A program made the position numbers and the translations under genes. Source: Pseudomonas sp. N40(2020) (GTDB taxonomy: Bacteria; Pseudomonadota; Gammaproteobacteria; Pseudomonadales; Pseudomonadaceae). Taken from it: 64,000 bases of DNA. Positions 53,760 through 62,727 of this stretch are shown piece by piece. The stretch spans positions 1-64,000 of the forward strand of contig NZ_JACSZV010000025.1 of NCBI RefSeq assembly GCF_014472415.1. Direction: 5' to 3'. The stretch's first letter is position 1. Every line of letters begins with the position of its first letter. The notes under the pieces are model-generated. The model made no database searches. It was not told the DNA's origin and was given only the letters and a program-made list of their open reading frames with translations.

Positions 53760-55721
53760 ATGCCCGCCATCCACAAAATCCTGATCGCCAACCGCGGTGA
53801 AATCGCCTGCCGTATCCAGCGCACCGCCCAAGCCCTCGGCTATCGCACCGTCGCCGTCTACAGCGATGCCGACGCCGATGCACTGCACGTGCAAATGGCC
53901 GATCAAGCCGTGCACATCGGCCCGGCGCCGGTGCAGCAGTCGTATCTGAACATCCCCGCCATCCTCGACGCGGCTCGCCGCAGCGGGGCCGATGCAATCC
54001 ACCCCGGCTACGGTTTCCTCTCGGAAAACGCCGAATTCGCCCGAACCTGCGAACAGGCCGGGCTGATCTTCATCGGCCCGAGCGCCGACGCCATCGAATT
54101 GATGGGCAGCAAGCGCCTGTCGAAACTCGCCATGCTCGATGCCGGCGTACCGTGCATTGCCGGTTATCAAGGTGCAGAACAGGACGACGCAACGTTGCTG
54201 CGCGAAGCCGAACGCATCGGATACCCGCTGATGATCAAGGCAAGCGCCGGCGGCGGCGGGCGCGGTATGCGTCTTGTGCACAACGCTGACGAGCTGCCTG
54301 CACAACTGCGTACCGCCCGCTCTGAAGCCCTCAATGGATTTGGCAGCGACGAATTGATCCTCGAACAAGCACTGATCGAACCGCGACATGTCGAGGTGCA
54401 ACTGTTTGGCGATCACCACGGCCACCTGATCTACCTTGGCGAACGCGACTGCTCGATCCAGCGGCGCCATCAGAAAGTCATTGAAGAAGCGCCCTGCCCG
54501 GTCATGACCGCCGAGTTGCGCCAGGCCATGGGCGAAGCGGCGCTCAAGGCTGGGCGCGCGGTGAATTACGTCGGCGCCGGCACCGTGGAGTTCCTGCTCG
54601 ACGCGCGCGGGCAGTTCTACTTTCTGGAGATGAACACCCGCTTGCAAGTGGAACATCCGGTGACTGAATTGATCACGGGGCTGGATCTGGTCGCCTGGCA
54701 ATTATCGGTCGCCGAGGGGCAGCCGCTGCCGTTGACCCAGGAGCAAGTGCAACTCCATGGTCATGCGATGGAAGTACGGCTGTACGCCGAAGATCCGACG
54801 CAAGATTTTCTCCCGCAAACCGGCCGCATCGAAGCATGGGAACCGGCGCTTGAGCACGGCGCAAGAATCGATCACGGACTGTTCGAAGGGCAATCGGTCA
54901 GCCCGTTCTATGACCCGATGCTCGGCAAACTGATCGCTCACGGCGCTACCCGTGAAGAGGCGCGGCGCAAACTGCTGCGTGCGGTGCAGGACACCGTCTT
55001 GCTGGGCGTGCAAAGCAATCAGCGATTACTCGACAACCTGCTGCAACATCCGCAGTTCATCAGTGGCGAATTCAGTACCGGATTCATTCCTCGGCACTTC
55101 AGCGATCACCCAAGCCTGCACCCGTACACACCGAGTGCCGAAGAACTGGCCATTGCCGCTGTGCTGTTTTACCAGGCGTCCGCTCGACAGCACCGAGCGC
55201 CCTTGAGCCATTGGCGCAACAACGCCAATGTTCCGCTGCACTATCGGCTTGGCCTCGATGAGCAGAACTGGACCGTGCAACTGCTCAAGCTCGCGGGAGA
55301 GGTGATTCAGGTGCAAACCGCGGAACGCTCCCTTGAACTGAAACTGATTAATCACAGCGAAAAATCGGTCACGCTGGAAATCGACGGCCTGCGCCAACGT
55401 CACGCCTATCGCCTCGATGTCGGGCAACTCTGGCTGTTCACCCATCCCGGCAGCCTGCGCCTGCAGGATCGAACTCATGCCGTGATCGGCAGTCAGACCA
55501 GCGTCAGCTCCGGCACCTTGAAGGCGCCGATGGACGGCGCCATCGTCGACGTCCTCGTCAGCGAGGGCAGTCCGGTTAGCAAAGGTCAGCTGCTGGTGGT
55601 GCTGGAGGCAATGAAAATGGAGCACCCGCTCAAGGCCGGCATCGACGGCGTGCTCAAGCGGGTGCAGGTCAAGGTCGGCGATCAGGTAAAAAATCGTCAG
55701 GTTCTGTTGCAGGTAGAGTGA
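53760..55721 (+). CDS. atuF: AtuF, geranyl-CoA carboxylase biotin-carrying alpha subunit
   Basis: The real start is the ATG at 53760 (MPAIHKILIANRGEIACRI), preceded by GAGGG, giving 653 residues; an earlier start would read through the REP. It has biotin carboxylase (IKASAGGGGRGMRLV near residue 160; EMNTRLQVEHPVTELITGLDLV near 290) and a C-terminal biotinyl domain with VLEAMKMEHPL (Lys about residue 618). With AtuC it forms geranyl-CoA carboxylase. It is the last atu gene here; atuG and atuH, which follow in P. aeruginosa, are absent. Confidence 0.92.
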   Translation: MPAIHKILIANRGEIACRIQRTAQALGYRTVAVYSDADADALHVQMADQAVHIGPAPVQQSYLNIPAILDAARRSGADAIHPGYGFLSENAEFARTCEQAGLIFIGPSADAIELMGSKRLSKLAMLDAGVPCIAGYQGAEQDDATLLREAERIGYPLMIKASAGGGGRGMRLVHNADELPAQLRTARSEALNGFGSDELILEQALIEPRHVEVQLFGDHHGHLIYLGERDCSIQRRHQKVIEEAPCPVMTAELRQAMGEAALKAGRAVNYVGAGTVEFLLDARGQFYFLEMNTRLQVEHPVTELITGLDLVAWQLSVAEGQPLPLTQEQVQLHGHAMEVRLYAEDPTQDFLPQTGRIEAWEPALEHGARIDHGLFEGQSVSPFYDPMLGKLIAHGATREEARRKLLRAVQDTVLLGVQSNQRLLDNLLQHPQFISGEFSTGFIPRHFSDHPSLHPYTPSAEELAIAAVLFYQASARQHRAPLSHWRNNANVPLHYRLGLDEQNWTVQLLKLAGEVIQVQTAERSLELKLINHSEKSVTLEIDGLRQRHAYRLDVGQLWLFTHPGSLRLQDRTHAVIGSQTSVSSGTLKAPMDGAIVDVLVSEGSPVSKGQLLVVLEAMKMEHPLKAGIDGVLKRVQVKVGDQVKNRQVLLQVE

Positions 55722-55791
55722 GTCGCCAGGCGCAAACGCAGGGTTTGACTACGCTCTGATCTATCAGGACGCGGAAATCAGGAACCCTGCG

Positions 55792-56334
55792 ATGCCCCAT
55801 TGGCTGGTCATTGATCTGGAAGCCACCACCGACGAGGGTGGCTGGCCGGTTACGGAAATGGAAATCATCGAAATCGGCGCCACGCTGGTCGATCGTGCGG
55901 GGCGCGAACAGGATCACTTTCAGCGTTTCGTCAAACCCACACGTCGGCCATTGCTGACGCCGTTTTGTCGTGAACTCACGCACATCACCCAGGCCAATAT
56001 CGACACGGCGCAGCCTTTGACGGAGGTCTGGCCAGCGTTCGAGCGCTGGCTTGGTCAGCATCAGACACGTCTTGAAGGCTGGGCGAGTTGGGGCGATTAC
56101 GACCGCAAACAGTTATTGCAGGAATGGCAGCGGCTACAACTCGACAGCGCCTTGAGCCGGGTACCGCATATGAACCTCAAGCAACGCTTCGCCAAGGCCC
56201 GGCGCCTGGAACGGCCATTGGGGCTCAACGGCGCGCTGCAACTGGCCGGCATGCAGTTCAGCGGTCAGCAACATCGGGCGCTGGAGGATGCGCGCAATAC
56301 CGCACGCTTGCTGCCGCTGGTTCTGCCGCTTTAG
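55792..56334 (+). CDS. DEDDh-family 3'-5' exonuclease
   Basis: The 180-residue protein begins with the ExoI motif LVIDLEATTDEGGWPVTEMEIIEIGATLVD (catalytic Asp and Glu). It ends with the ExoIII motif QHRALEDARNTARL (His and Asp). The form matches the KapD/ERI-1-like branch of RNase-T fold exonucleases. It probably degrades RNA or small single-stranded nucleic acid in the cytoplasm; the target is unknown. Confidence 0.88.
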   Translation: MPHWLVIDLEATTDEGGWPVTEMEIIEIGATLVDRAGREQDHFQRFVKPTRRPLLTPFCRELTHITQANIDTAQPLTEVWPAFERWLGQHQTRLEGWASWGDYDRKQLLQEWQRLQLDSALSRVPHMNLKQRFAKARRLERPLGLNGALQLAGMQFSGQQHRALEDARNTARLLPLVLPL

Positions 56335-56405
56335 GGGCGTGACGGCGTTAATGGCCTTGTGCATACTGGCCGCCCCACTTTTTAGCCCTTTTCGAGGAAT
56401 CGCCC

Positions 56406-56690
56406 ATGTTTAAAGTCAACGAGTACTTCGACGGTACCGTCAAGTCGATCGCCTTTGGCACCGCTGAAGGTCCGGCGACCATCGGTGTCATGGCTCCGGG
56501 CGAATACGAATTCGGCACGGCCCAGCGTGAAATCATGCACGTTGTTTCCGGCGCACTGAGCGTCAAATTGCCAGACAGCAACGATTGGGAAACCTTCGCC
56601 GCCGGCAGCCAGTTCAACGTACCGGCCAACAGCAAGTTCCAACTGAAAGTCGCAGTCGACACCGCTTACCTGTGCGAATACCGCGGCTGA
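56406..56690 (+). CDS. ppnP: Pyrimidine/purine nucleoside phosphorylase PpnP
   Basis: The 94-residue cupin begins MFKVNEYFDGTVKSIAF and contains EFGTAQREIMHVVSGALSVKLP, the signature of PpnP (formerly DUF1255). The enzyme splits nucleosides with phosphate. The ribosome-binding site (GAGGAA) is present. It is followed by a strong bidirectional terminator. Confidence 0.94.
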   Translation: MFKVNEYFDGTVKSIAFGTAEGPATIGVMAPGEYEFGTAQREIMHVVSGALSVKLPDSNDWETFAAGSQFNVPANSKFQLKVAVDTAYLCEYRG

Positions 56691-56715
56691 GTCCACGGCT
56701 TTCCCCCGGCGTAAT

Positions 56716-56749
56716 AAAAATGCCCGTGTCCAAAGACACGGGCATTTTT
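56716..56749. terminator. Bidirectional intrinsic terminator
   Basis: AAAAATGCCCGTGTC (56716-56730) pairs perfectly with GACACGGGCATTTTT (56735-56749), with a 4-nt loop and A/T runs at both ends. It lies between convergent ppnP and the MOSC gene. Confidence 0.92.
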
Positions 56750-56764
56750 CATTTCAGGGTTGGG

Positions 56765-57571
56765 TTACTCGAGAATTTCCACCGGCATCCCGACCTCAAG
56801 ACGACCATTGCTGTCATTCACCAGATTCTGCCCGAACATCGCGCCATCGGCCTGCGCGCGGGTCTTTTGCAGCGTCGCCAGCGGTTCGCGATCAGCGCTG
56901 CGCTCGCCGGTTTGCGGGTCGATGGTGGTGAGGATGCAGCGTGAGCACGACTTGACTACGCGGAACTCGACATCGCCAATACGAATACGCTTCCAACTGT
57001 CTTCGGCATACGCGTCGCTACCTTCAATGACCAGATTCGGCCGGAAACGCAGCATTTCCAGCGGCCGTCCGACCTGTTGCGCCAGGTGCTGCAGCGACGC
57101 TTCACCGATCAGCAACAACGGAAAACCATCGGCGAATGCGACCTGATCGTCCTCCTTGCCATAACCAGCCTGCGTCGTACGCGCACGATCCACAGGCACC
57201 TGCACCAGACGGGTCGGCTTACCGATGAAATCGCTGACCCACTTCGCTGCGTCATCGCCAGCGTCCGGCACCCGCAAGGTGTCACGCCAAATGGTCACAC
57301 CACGCAGTTCGGCACCGCTGTCCGGCACGGCGATTTCAATGGACGCATGCGAAGGTGCGCTGAGCGTCAGTCCGCCGTGGGCATTCCACAGTGCCGACAA
57401 CTGGCTCATCTTCGCTTCTGCGCGCTGAGTCAGGAAACGCCCGCTGGCTTCGTCCACCAGCATCCAGCGTCGATCACCCTCAAGCCCCAGCTTGTCCAGG
57501 CTGATCCCTTGCAGAACCTCGCCTTTGCCGGATTTCAACGGGTAACGATAAAGCGCGCTCAGACGCAGCAT
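56765..57571 (-). CDS. MOSC-domain protein (YcbX-like)
   Basis: The 268-residue protein has an N-terminal MOSC_N beta-barrel domain (LSALYRYPLKSGKGEVLQGISLDKLGLEGDRRWMLVD) and a C-terminal MOSC domain with the conserved Cys in VVKSCSRCILTTIDPQTG. The family detoxifies N-hydroxylated compounds using the molybdenum cofactor. It needs MoCo, to which the moeA at the right end of the window would contribute, although the genes are not linked. Confidence 0.88.
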   Translation of the reverse strand: MLRLSALYRYPLKSGKGEVLQGISLDKLGLEGDRRWMLVDEASGRFLTQRAEAKMSQLSALWNAHGGLTLSAPSHASIEIAVPDSGAELRGVTIWRDTLRVPDAGDDAAKWVSDFIGKPTRLVQVPVDRARTTQAGYGKEDDQVAFADGFPLLLIGEASLQHLAQQVGRPLEMLRFRPNLVIEGSDAYAEDSWKRIRIGDVEFRVVKSCSRCILTTIDPQTGERSADREPLATLQKTRAQADGAMFGQNLVNDSNGRLEVGMPVEILE

Positions 57572-57627
57572 GGCCAGCTCCCTGATGGGTAAAAAACGCC
57601 ACCCTATACGAGCTTCATCAACGAATC

Positions 57628-57652
57628 AAAGGCTGACATGAAGTCAGCCTTT
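57628..57652 (-). terminator. Probable terminator of cheV
   Basis: AAAGGCTGAC (57628-57637) pairs perfectly with GTCAGCCTTT (57643-57652) around a 5-nt loop, directly after the cheV stop codon on the minus strand. The following T-tract is broken. Confidence 0.6.
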
Positions 57653-57663
57653 GAGCAGGGCTA

Positions 57664-58599
57664 TCAGGCCGGCACTTCATCGAGCATCAGACGCTGGCGA
57701 ACCACATCGACCAGTTTGTCCGGCTGGAACTTGGAGAGGAAATTGTCGCAGCCGACCTTCTTCACCATAGAGTCGTTGAAACTGCCGGACAGCGAGGTGT
57801 GCAACACCACGTACAGCCCACGCAGGCGTGGATCGTTGCGAATTTCGGTGGTCAGGCGATAGCCGTCCATCTCCGGCATTTCCGCGTCGGTGAACACCAT
57901 AAGCAGTTTGTCGGTCATGTTCACGCCGGTGTCGGCCCAGGCCTTGAGCATGTTCAGCGCCTTCAGGCCATCGCTGGCAATGTGCATTTTCACGCCGAGC
58001 TGGCCAAGCGTGTCACGCAATTGCGAGAGTGCCACGTTGGAGTCGTCCACCAGCAGCACTTCTCGGCCACGGGCACGTTCCAGCACCGGATCATCGAGCT
58101 TGTCGCGCGATACTTTGGCGTTGTACGGAACGATTTCGGCGAGCACTTTTTCGACGTCGATGATTTCCACCAACTGATCGTCAACTTTGCTGATCGCGGT
58201 CAGATAGTGCTGGCGGCCAGCACTGGTTGGCGGCGGTAGAATGGCTTCCCAGTTCATGTTGACGATGCGATCCACACCACCGACGAGGAAGGCCTGCACC
58301 GAGCGGTTGTACTCAGTGACGATGATGGTGCTGTTCGGACCGGGTACCAGTGGACGCATGCCGATCGCTTGCGAAAGGTCGATCACCGGCAAAGTCTGCC
58401 CGCGCAGATTGACCACACCGCAGACAAACGGGTGACGCTGAGGCATGAGGGTCAACTTTGGCAGTTGCAGAACCTCCTGAACCTTGAACACGTTGATCGC
58501 GAACAATTGCCGTCCGGCCAGGCGGAACATGAGAATTTCCAGGCGATTCTCACCCACCAGTTGCGTGCGTTGGTCTACCGTGTCGAGAATGCCGGCCAT
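57664..58599 (-). CDS. cheV: Chemotaxis coupling protein CheV
   Basis: From the ATG at 58599 (MAGILDTVDQRTQLVGENRL), preceded by AGGAGT, the protein is 311 residues. It has an N-terminal CheW domain (residues 20-160, VVNLRGQTLPVIDLSQAIG) and a C-terminal receiver domain with Asp238 (LMVFTDAEMPEMDGYR). CheV couples chemoreceptors to CheA and is modulated by phosphorylation. No other che genes are nearby, so it is an orphan. A FliA-type promoter precedes it. Confidence 0.95.
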   Translation of the reverse strand: MAGILDTVDQRTQLVGENRLEILMFRLAGRQLFAINVFKVQEVLQLPKLTLMPQRHPFVCGVVNLRGQTLPVIDLSQAIGMRPLVPGPNSTIIVTEYNRSVQAFLVGGVDRIVNMNWEAILPPPTSAGRQHYLTAISKVDDQLVEIIDVEKVLAEIVPYNAKVSRDKLDDPVLERARGREVLLVDDSNVALSQLRDTLGQLGVKMHIASDGLKALNMLKAWADTGVNMTDKLLMVFTDAEMPEMDGYRLTTEIRNDPRLRGLYVVLHTSLSGSFNDSMVKKVGCDNFLSKFQPDKLVDVVRQRLMLDEVPA

Positions 58600-59052
58600 C
58601 AATGACTCCTGGGCTTGTTCTGATGAATTCACTAAGAGGTGTTATCGGCTGTAAATGCCGAATCTTGATCCCCGCAGAAATCACTATCAAAATGCCACAT
58701 CAGGGCATTGATGTCACATTAACATCATGCTTTACTGGCCCCGTGTTTTTCATCTGCTAAAGTCTTCGCGGCGAGACCTCGGTTTGCACGGTAGGTTCCC
58801 TCGCCTAAGGGATTCCCCTAGTAACAATCAGGCCCAACCTGATATTCGCAATATCCAATAGCCATTAATGTGACGCCATTCTCATTGCATGAACGGAGTC
58901 AGGCTATTGTGTGCGATCGCAGTTCAGCGGAAACAAACCCTCTGGAACCTCTCAGCCTGTGTAACTGCACGTCTGGGCGCGATCTCCCGACGATTCACGA
59001 TCGTCGTCACACACGGCATTCCCTCATCAGACATGACGTTGTGGAGATAAGC
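58600..59052. other. Intergenic region between cheV and the 156-residue protein gene
   Basis: This 453-bp gap holds divergent promoters. The FliA-type promoter of cheV is listed separately. I see no other recognisable element on the plus strand apart from an AT-rich stretch around 58690-58760. Confidence 0.6.
58642..58668 (-). promoter_or_regulatory. FliA (sigma-28) type promoter of cheV
   Basis: On the minus strand TCAA (58665-58668) is followed by exactly 15 bases and GCCGATAA (58642-58649). The FliA consensus is TAAA-N15-GCCGATAA. It lies about 43 bp before the cheV start codon. Confidence 0.72.
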
Positions 59053-59523
59053 ATGCCAATCGACCGTAAAGAGTGGGCGCAACGGTTCCCCGAATTTCTT
59101 GTCGAAGCTGAAACGCTCCTGGCCAAGTCCGAAGAATGCCTCAGTCATCTGCAACTGATCAGCAACGACAAGGACGCCATCGACTGCATGCTCAGCACGC
59201 TCCTCAAGCTTGCCAGCAGAGCTGAAGCCCTGGCGCTTGAAGCGATTTCCGAGTTTTCCCTGCATATTTACGGCTTGCTCAATCTGGCTCAGGACCACGT
59301 CGACCTGCACCAACAGGCCCTGGATGCATTGAAGGATTGCTTCACACTGATGGCCTGGCAACTTGAACTGGTCGACCAGAACACCGGACAACTGAGCCTC
59401 GATAACAGTGAACAAACCTTGCTGATCGAGGCCTTCGCCTTTCAAGTTGGTCAACCCGAGTTTCAACCAGCGCTCACAGCCAAACGCTTGCCCCTCTTGT
59501 CCTTTTCGGAGCGCCAGGCCTGA
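59053..59523 (+). CDS. Helical protein of unknown function near cheV
   Basis: From the ATG at 59053 (MPIDRKEWAQRFPEF), preceded by GGAG, the protein is 156 residues. It is mostly helical, with DCMLSTLLKLASRAEALALEAISEFSLHIYGLL in the middle, acidic and with no membrane segment. Its size and helical form suggest a histidine phosphotransfer-like or adapter protein, but the HPt His motif is not visible. Neighbours (cheV and a NarL-type system) suggest signalling. I cannot assign a function. Confidence 0.6.
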   Translation: MPIDRKEWAQRFPEFLVEAETLLAKSEECLSHLQLISNDKDAIDCMLSTLLKLASRAEALALEAISEFSLHIYGLLNLAQDHVDLHQQALDALKDCFTLMAWQLELVDQNTGQLSLDNSEQTLLIEAFAFQVGQPEFQPALTAKRLPLLSFSERQA

Positions 59524-60013
59524 TAGGGTGTGATCCACCGCTGGAAAGATCGCCGTCTCGCATCGTCCAATGTCGCAATTGAACAGTTCATACCTGCCAG
59601 CGACAAATCGAATTAAATAATCACACCTGACAGAGGCGAATATTTCCAGCCGGGCTCAGGGTTTGCCTGTGTCTAAAGAACCCAACTTCAGGCAACACCG
59701 ATATCTATCGATGACAATAAATCGATTCCCCCCAGTTATGGAACTCGCGTCCAACATGGCGTATTTGCTGGCTCATTGGACATATATAGCGAACGCGACC
59801 AACGGTATCTTAAGTGGTATTATGCCGCCCACTAGTTGCCTTCAAGTTAATGGCACAGTGACTTCAGAGAAAGACATCCTACGAAGTTGGCAGTCAAAAT
59901 ACGTACACTGAACCACGTTGAAATCAATAACATAATTGACAGCATTTTCAGACAGAGACCCGCCAGCCACCGGCCGGTCTGCCCGCAGCGAAAATCCATT
60001 GGCTCCATCCGTT
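59524..60013. other. AT-rich intergenic region before the sensor kinase gene
   Basis: This 490-bp stretch is more AT-rich than its surroundings. An open frame at 59663-59911 (82 codons) has no recognisable domain and no good ribosome-binding site, and I do not call it a gene. The promoter of the downstream kinase operon is presumably here. Confidence 0.5.
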
Positions 60014-60907
60014 ATGTACGCCAGCCTCAAGTCGATCACAACATGGCCACCCTCCCGGGAAAATGCACGCCGGTTCACGCTCATACTTTGTATCGCAGCC
60101 ACACTTGGCAGCCTGCTGACCTATGGTTTTTCCACACAGATCGGCCTGGGACTGTTGCTGCTGAACATCGCCGCCACCGCCTGCGTCTGGGTGCAATATC
60201 GGCTGTCGCGCAAATCGATCAAATTCCAGCCGCAAGAACTCGCTGACCGCCTGCTGGAAGTCCAGGAAAACGAACGCCATCGCCTCAGCCGCGAGCTGCA
60301 CGACGATATAGGCCAGTTGCTGACGGCCGCCAAGCTACAGAGCGAGTGGCTCAAACGGCGCATGCCGGAAGACTTGCAGGAACAATGCACGGCGCTTTGC
60401 GACACCCTTGAAGAAACACTGAACAAGGTGCGCGATGTCTCGGCCATTCTCAATCCACGTCAATTGACCAGCCTCGGTCTTGAGGCTAGCCTGCGCGCGC
60501 ACCTGCTCAAGACATTGACCAACTCCAGCGTGCACTGGAGTCTCGATTGCCAGCAGCGCCTCAACGGCATCCCGGAAGAAATGGCGGTCGCCGCCTTTCG
60601 CATTACCCAGGAAGCTGTGACCAATATCCTGCGTCACGCGCAGGCGACAAATCTGTTGATACGCGTGCAACGCCTGCCAAAAGGCCTGACATTGCTGATC
60701 AGCGATGACGGAAAGGGATTCGCTCCGGCCGCGAATCCGGGTCTTGAAGGACAACGCGGCATGGCCGGGATGGCCGAACGGATCGAACAATTGGGTGGCA
60801 CCCTGAGCGTCATTAGCGAACCGGGCAAAGGCACTCAAATCGAAGCACTTTTCCCCTGGGCGCCCCGCGCACTCGAGCGGGCCAGTACGAATAAGGTTAT
60901 GCGTTGA
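60014..60907 (+). CDS. NarX-type sensor histidine kinase
   Basis: From the ATG at 60014 (MYASLKSITTWPP) the protein is 297 residues; an in-frame TTG at 59936 is an alternative. Two membrane segments lie near residues 22-40 and 43-62. They are followed by a HisKA_3 domain (ENERHRLSRELHDDIGQLL, His96) and an HATPase domain (FRITQEAVTNILRHAQA, ISDDGKGF, GQRGMAGMAERIEQLGG). The small sensor region suggests a membrane or cytoplasmic signal. It overlaps the response regulator by 4 bp. Confidence 0.88.
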   Translation: MYASLKSITTWPPSRENARRFTLILCIAATLGSLLTYGFSTQIGLGLLLLNIAATACVWVQYRLSRKSIKFQPQELADRLLEVQENERHRLSRELHDDIGQLLTAAKLQSEWLKRRMPEDLQEQCTALCDTLEETLNKVRDVSAILNPRQLTSLGLEASLRAHLLKTLTNSSVHWSLDCQQRLNGIPEEMAVAAFRITQEAVTNILRHAQATNLLIRVQRLPKGLTLLISDDGKGFAPAANPGLEGQRGMAGMAERIEQLGGTLSVISEPGKGTQIEALFPWAPRALERASTNKVMR

Positions 60908-61563
60908 CTTGTAACTTACTTCTGGTGGATGACCACTCGCTGATCAGGGCCGGCGTGCGCGCTCTGGTGCTGGATATTCCCGGTTACGCGGTGATTGGCG
61001 AGGCCAACGACGGCTCGCAGTTGCTGGAGATGGTCGAGCAACTGAGCCCCGATATCGTGCTGCTGGACATATCCATGAAAGAAACCGGCGGCCTGGAAGC
61101 CCTGCAACGGCTCAAGCGGGTGCGTCCGCAGAGCAAAGTGCTGATCCTGTCGATGCACACGGACCCCGCGCTGATCATGCAGGCACTGGAATCCGGCGCC
61201 CACGGTTATCTGCTCAAGGACACCACCGCCACCGAACTCGAGCACGCGCTGGAAGCCTTGCGCAACAACGAGCGTTACTTGAGTCCGGCCATCGCCCACA
61301 CCGTGATCACCCAGGCGCTGACCCGCAATCAGAAGCAACAGCCGGAAATCGCCGACTCGCACAATCTGACCGCCCGACAGTTGGAAATCCTGCGCTTGAT
61401 CGTGCGGGGCAAATCGACCCGGGAAATTGCCAACGGCCTGGGCTTGAGCATCAAGACCGTCGAGACCCACCGCTCGCAAATCATGAAGCGTCTGCAAATC
61501 TACGATGTGGCAGGCCTGGTGCTGTTCGCCGTGCGCGAACAGATCATCAGTCTGGACGACTGA
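60904..61563 (+). CDS. NarL/LuxR-type response regulator
   Basis: The 219-residue protein starts at a TTG (60904) overlapping the kinase stop codon. It has a receiver domain with Asp55 (IVLLDISMKETGG) and a C-terminal LuxR helix-turn-helix (LTARQLEILRLIVRGKSTREIANGLGLSIKTVETHRSQIMKRL). The kinase encoded upstream is its partner. Targets are unknown; cheV and the 156-residue protein are candidates from position. Confidence 0.92.
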   Translation: MTCNLLLVDDHSLIRAGVRALVLDIPGYAVIGEANDGSQLLEMVEQLSPDIVLLDISMKETGGLEALQRLKRVRPQSKVLILSMHTDPALIMQALESGAHGYLLKDTTATELEHALEALRNNERYLSPAIAHTVITQALTRNQKQQPEIADSHNLTARQLEILRLIVRGKSTREIANGLGLSIKTVETHRSQIMKRLQIYDVAGLVLFAVREQIISLDD

Positions 61564-62464
61564 GAGGCTGCTTGACGGTCAACAGAGGCGAGTCCTTCGG
61601 CAGGTGCACCTGCAACGCCGCAGGCCTTGCCTCGAATCGCATGCTTTCGCCTTCCAGCGGTTCACCATCAAGATTAATGTACAGCCCCTCGGCGACCTTG
61701 ATTTCGACCCACGGCAAACGGGTTCGCACAAACATGTTGTCGATGCCAAAACCGTCGCTCAGCAGACTCTTCAACGTGCCGACCAGCTCCTGTGGCGCTG
61801 GCAAGATGCTGACATCCAGTAATCCGTCGTCGACCAGAGCCTGCGGACACAGCACATGCCCGCCTCCCGCCTGACGACCATTACCGATCCCCAATGCCAG
61901 CAACTCACCACTCCAGTGAAAATCTGGCCCCTGCAACTCACCATATGCGGCATGCAACTCGCTGAATCGTGACAGACCGGTGAACAGATAGGCCGCACCG
62001 CCCAGCACTTTCTTCAGATCCTCTGAAGTATTGGCCGTGACCTGACTGCCAAAACCACCGGTGGCCATGTTGAGAAAAATCTGCCCGCCCACTTCACCCA
62101 GATCAATATCACGCGCCGGCACATCGAGAAGCTCAAGCGCCTCGGCCGGCTCCAGCGGGATTCCCGCTGCGCGGGAAAAATCGTTGGCAGTCCCCAAGGG
62201 CAAAAGTACCAGACTGGCTTTCCCCGGATGCGCCGCGAGAGCTTCGGCGATATCGCGCAAAGTGCCGTCTCCGCCACCGGCAATGATCTTCCGATAGCCT
62301 TCCGCCAGCGCTTGCTCCACCCATCGTTGGGCATCGCCTGCCTCCCACGTCAGACGCACTGCCAATTCCCAGCCTTGCTTGCGTTTGTCCTCGACTGCGG
62401 CGCGAACCGCCTCGTTGAGTGCCTGCTTGCCATGCAGAATCAACAGTGCCCGGCGTTCACTCAT
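61547..62464 (-). CDS. yegS: Lipid kinase YegS
   Basis: I use the ATG at 62464 (MSERRALLILHGKQ), preceded by GGGAGTGA, giving 305 residues. It has the diacylglycerol kinase catalytic domain (IIAGGGDGTLRDIAEAL, LLPLGTANDFSRAAGIP and FLNMATGGFGSQVT). YegS phosphorylates phosphatidylglycerol or related lipids. It converges with, and slightly overlaps, the response regulator gene. Confidence 0.94.
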   Translation of the reverse strand: MSERRALLILHGKQALNEAVRAAVEDKRKQGWELAVRLTWEAGDAQRWVEQALAEGYRKIIAGGGDGTLRDIAEALAAHPGKASLVLLPLGTANDFSRAAGIPLEPAEALELLDVPARDIDLGEVGGQIFLNMATGGFGSQVTANTSEDLKKVLGGAAYLFTGLSRFSELHAAYGELQGPDFHWSGELLALGIGNGRQAGGGHVLCPQALVDDGLLDVSILPAPQELVGTLKSLLSDGFGIDNMFVRTRLPWVEIKVAEGLYINLDGEPLEGESMRFEARPAALQVHLPKDSPLLTVKQPLSRPD

Positions 62465-62727
62465 AGCGTCACTCCCTGAATTGAATCGGTTGAAACATCT
62501 TGACCGCAGCGGCACGTAAAAAAGCCGCAAGAATGACAATTAATTCAAGCGACCGGACGAGGCGTCCTACACAGCGGTATTTTTTCTTACAAAACAAGAG
62601 GAATCGGCTTAATTGACCAAGCTCGGCCATTGGTTCACCGTGTGTCGGCGGTATCAATCATCCCAATAACACAAGGACGTGCATGTAATGAGTCGATACA
62701 CCCCGAGTTTTTTTAACAGCTCGACAG

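Noticed and set aside
59663..59911. 82-codon frame before the sensor kinase
   Set aside because: No domain, no good ribosome-binding site and an atypical composition; not called as a gene.
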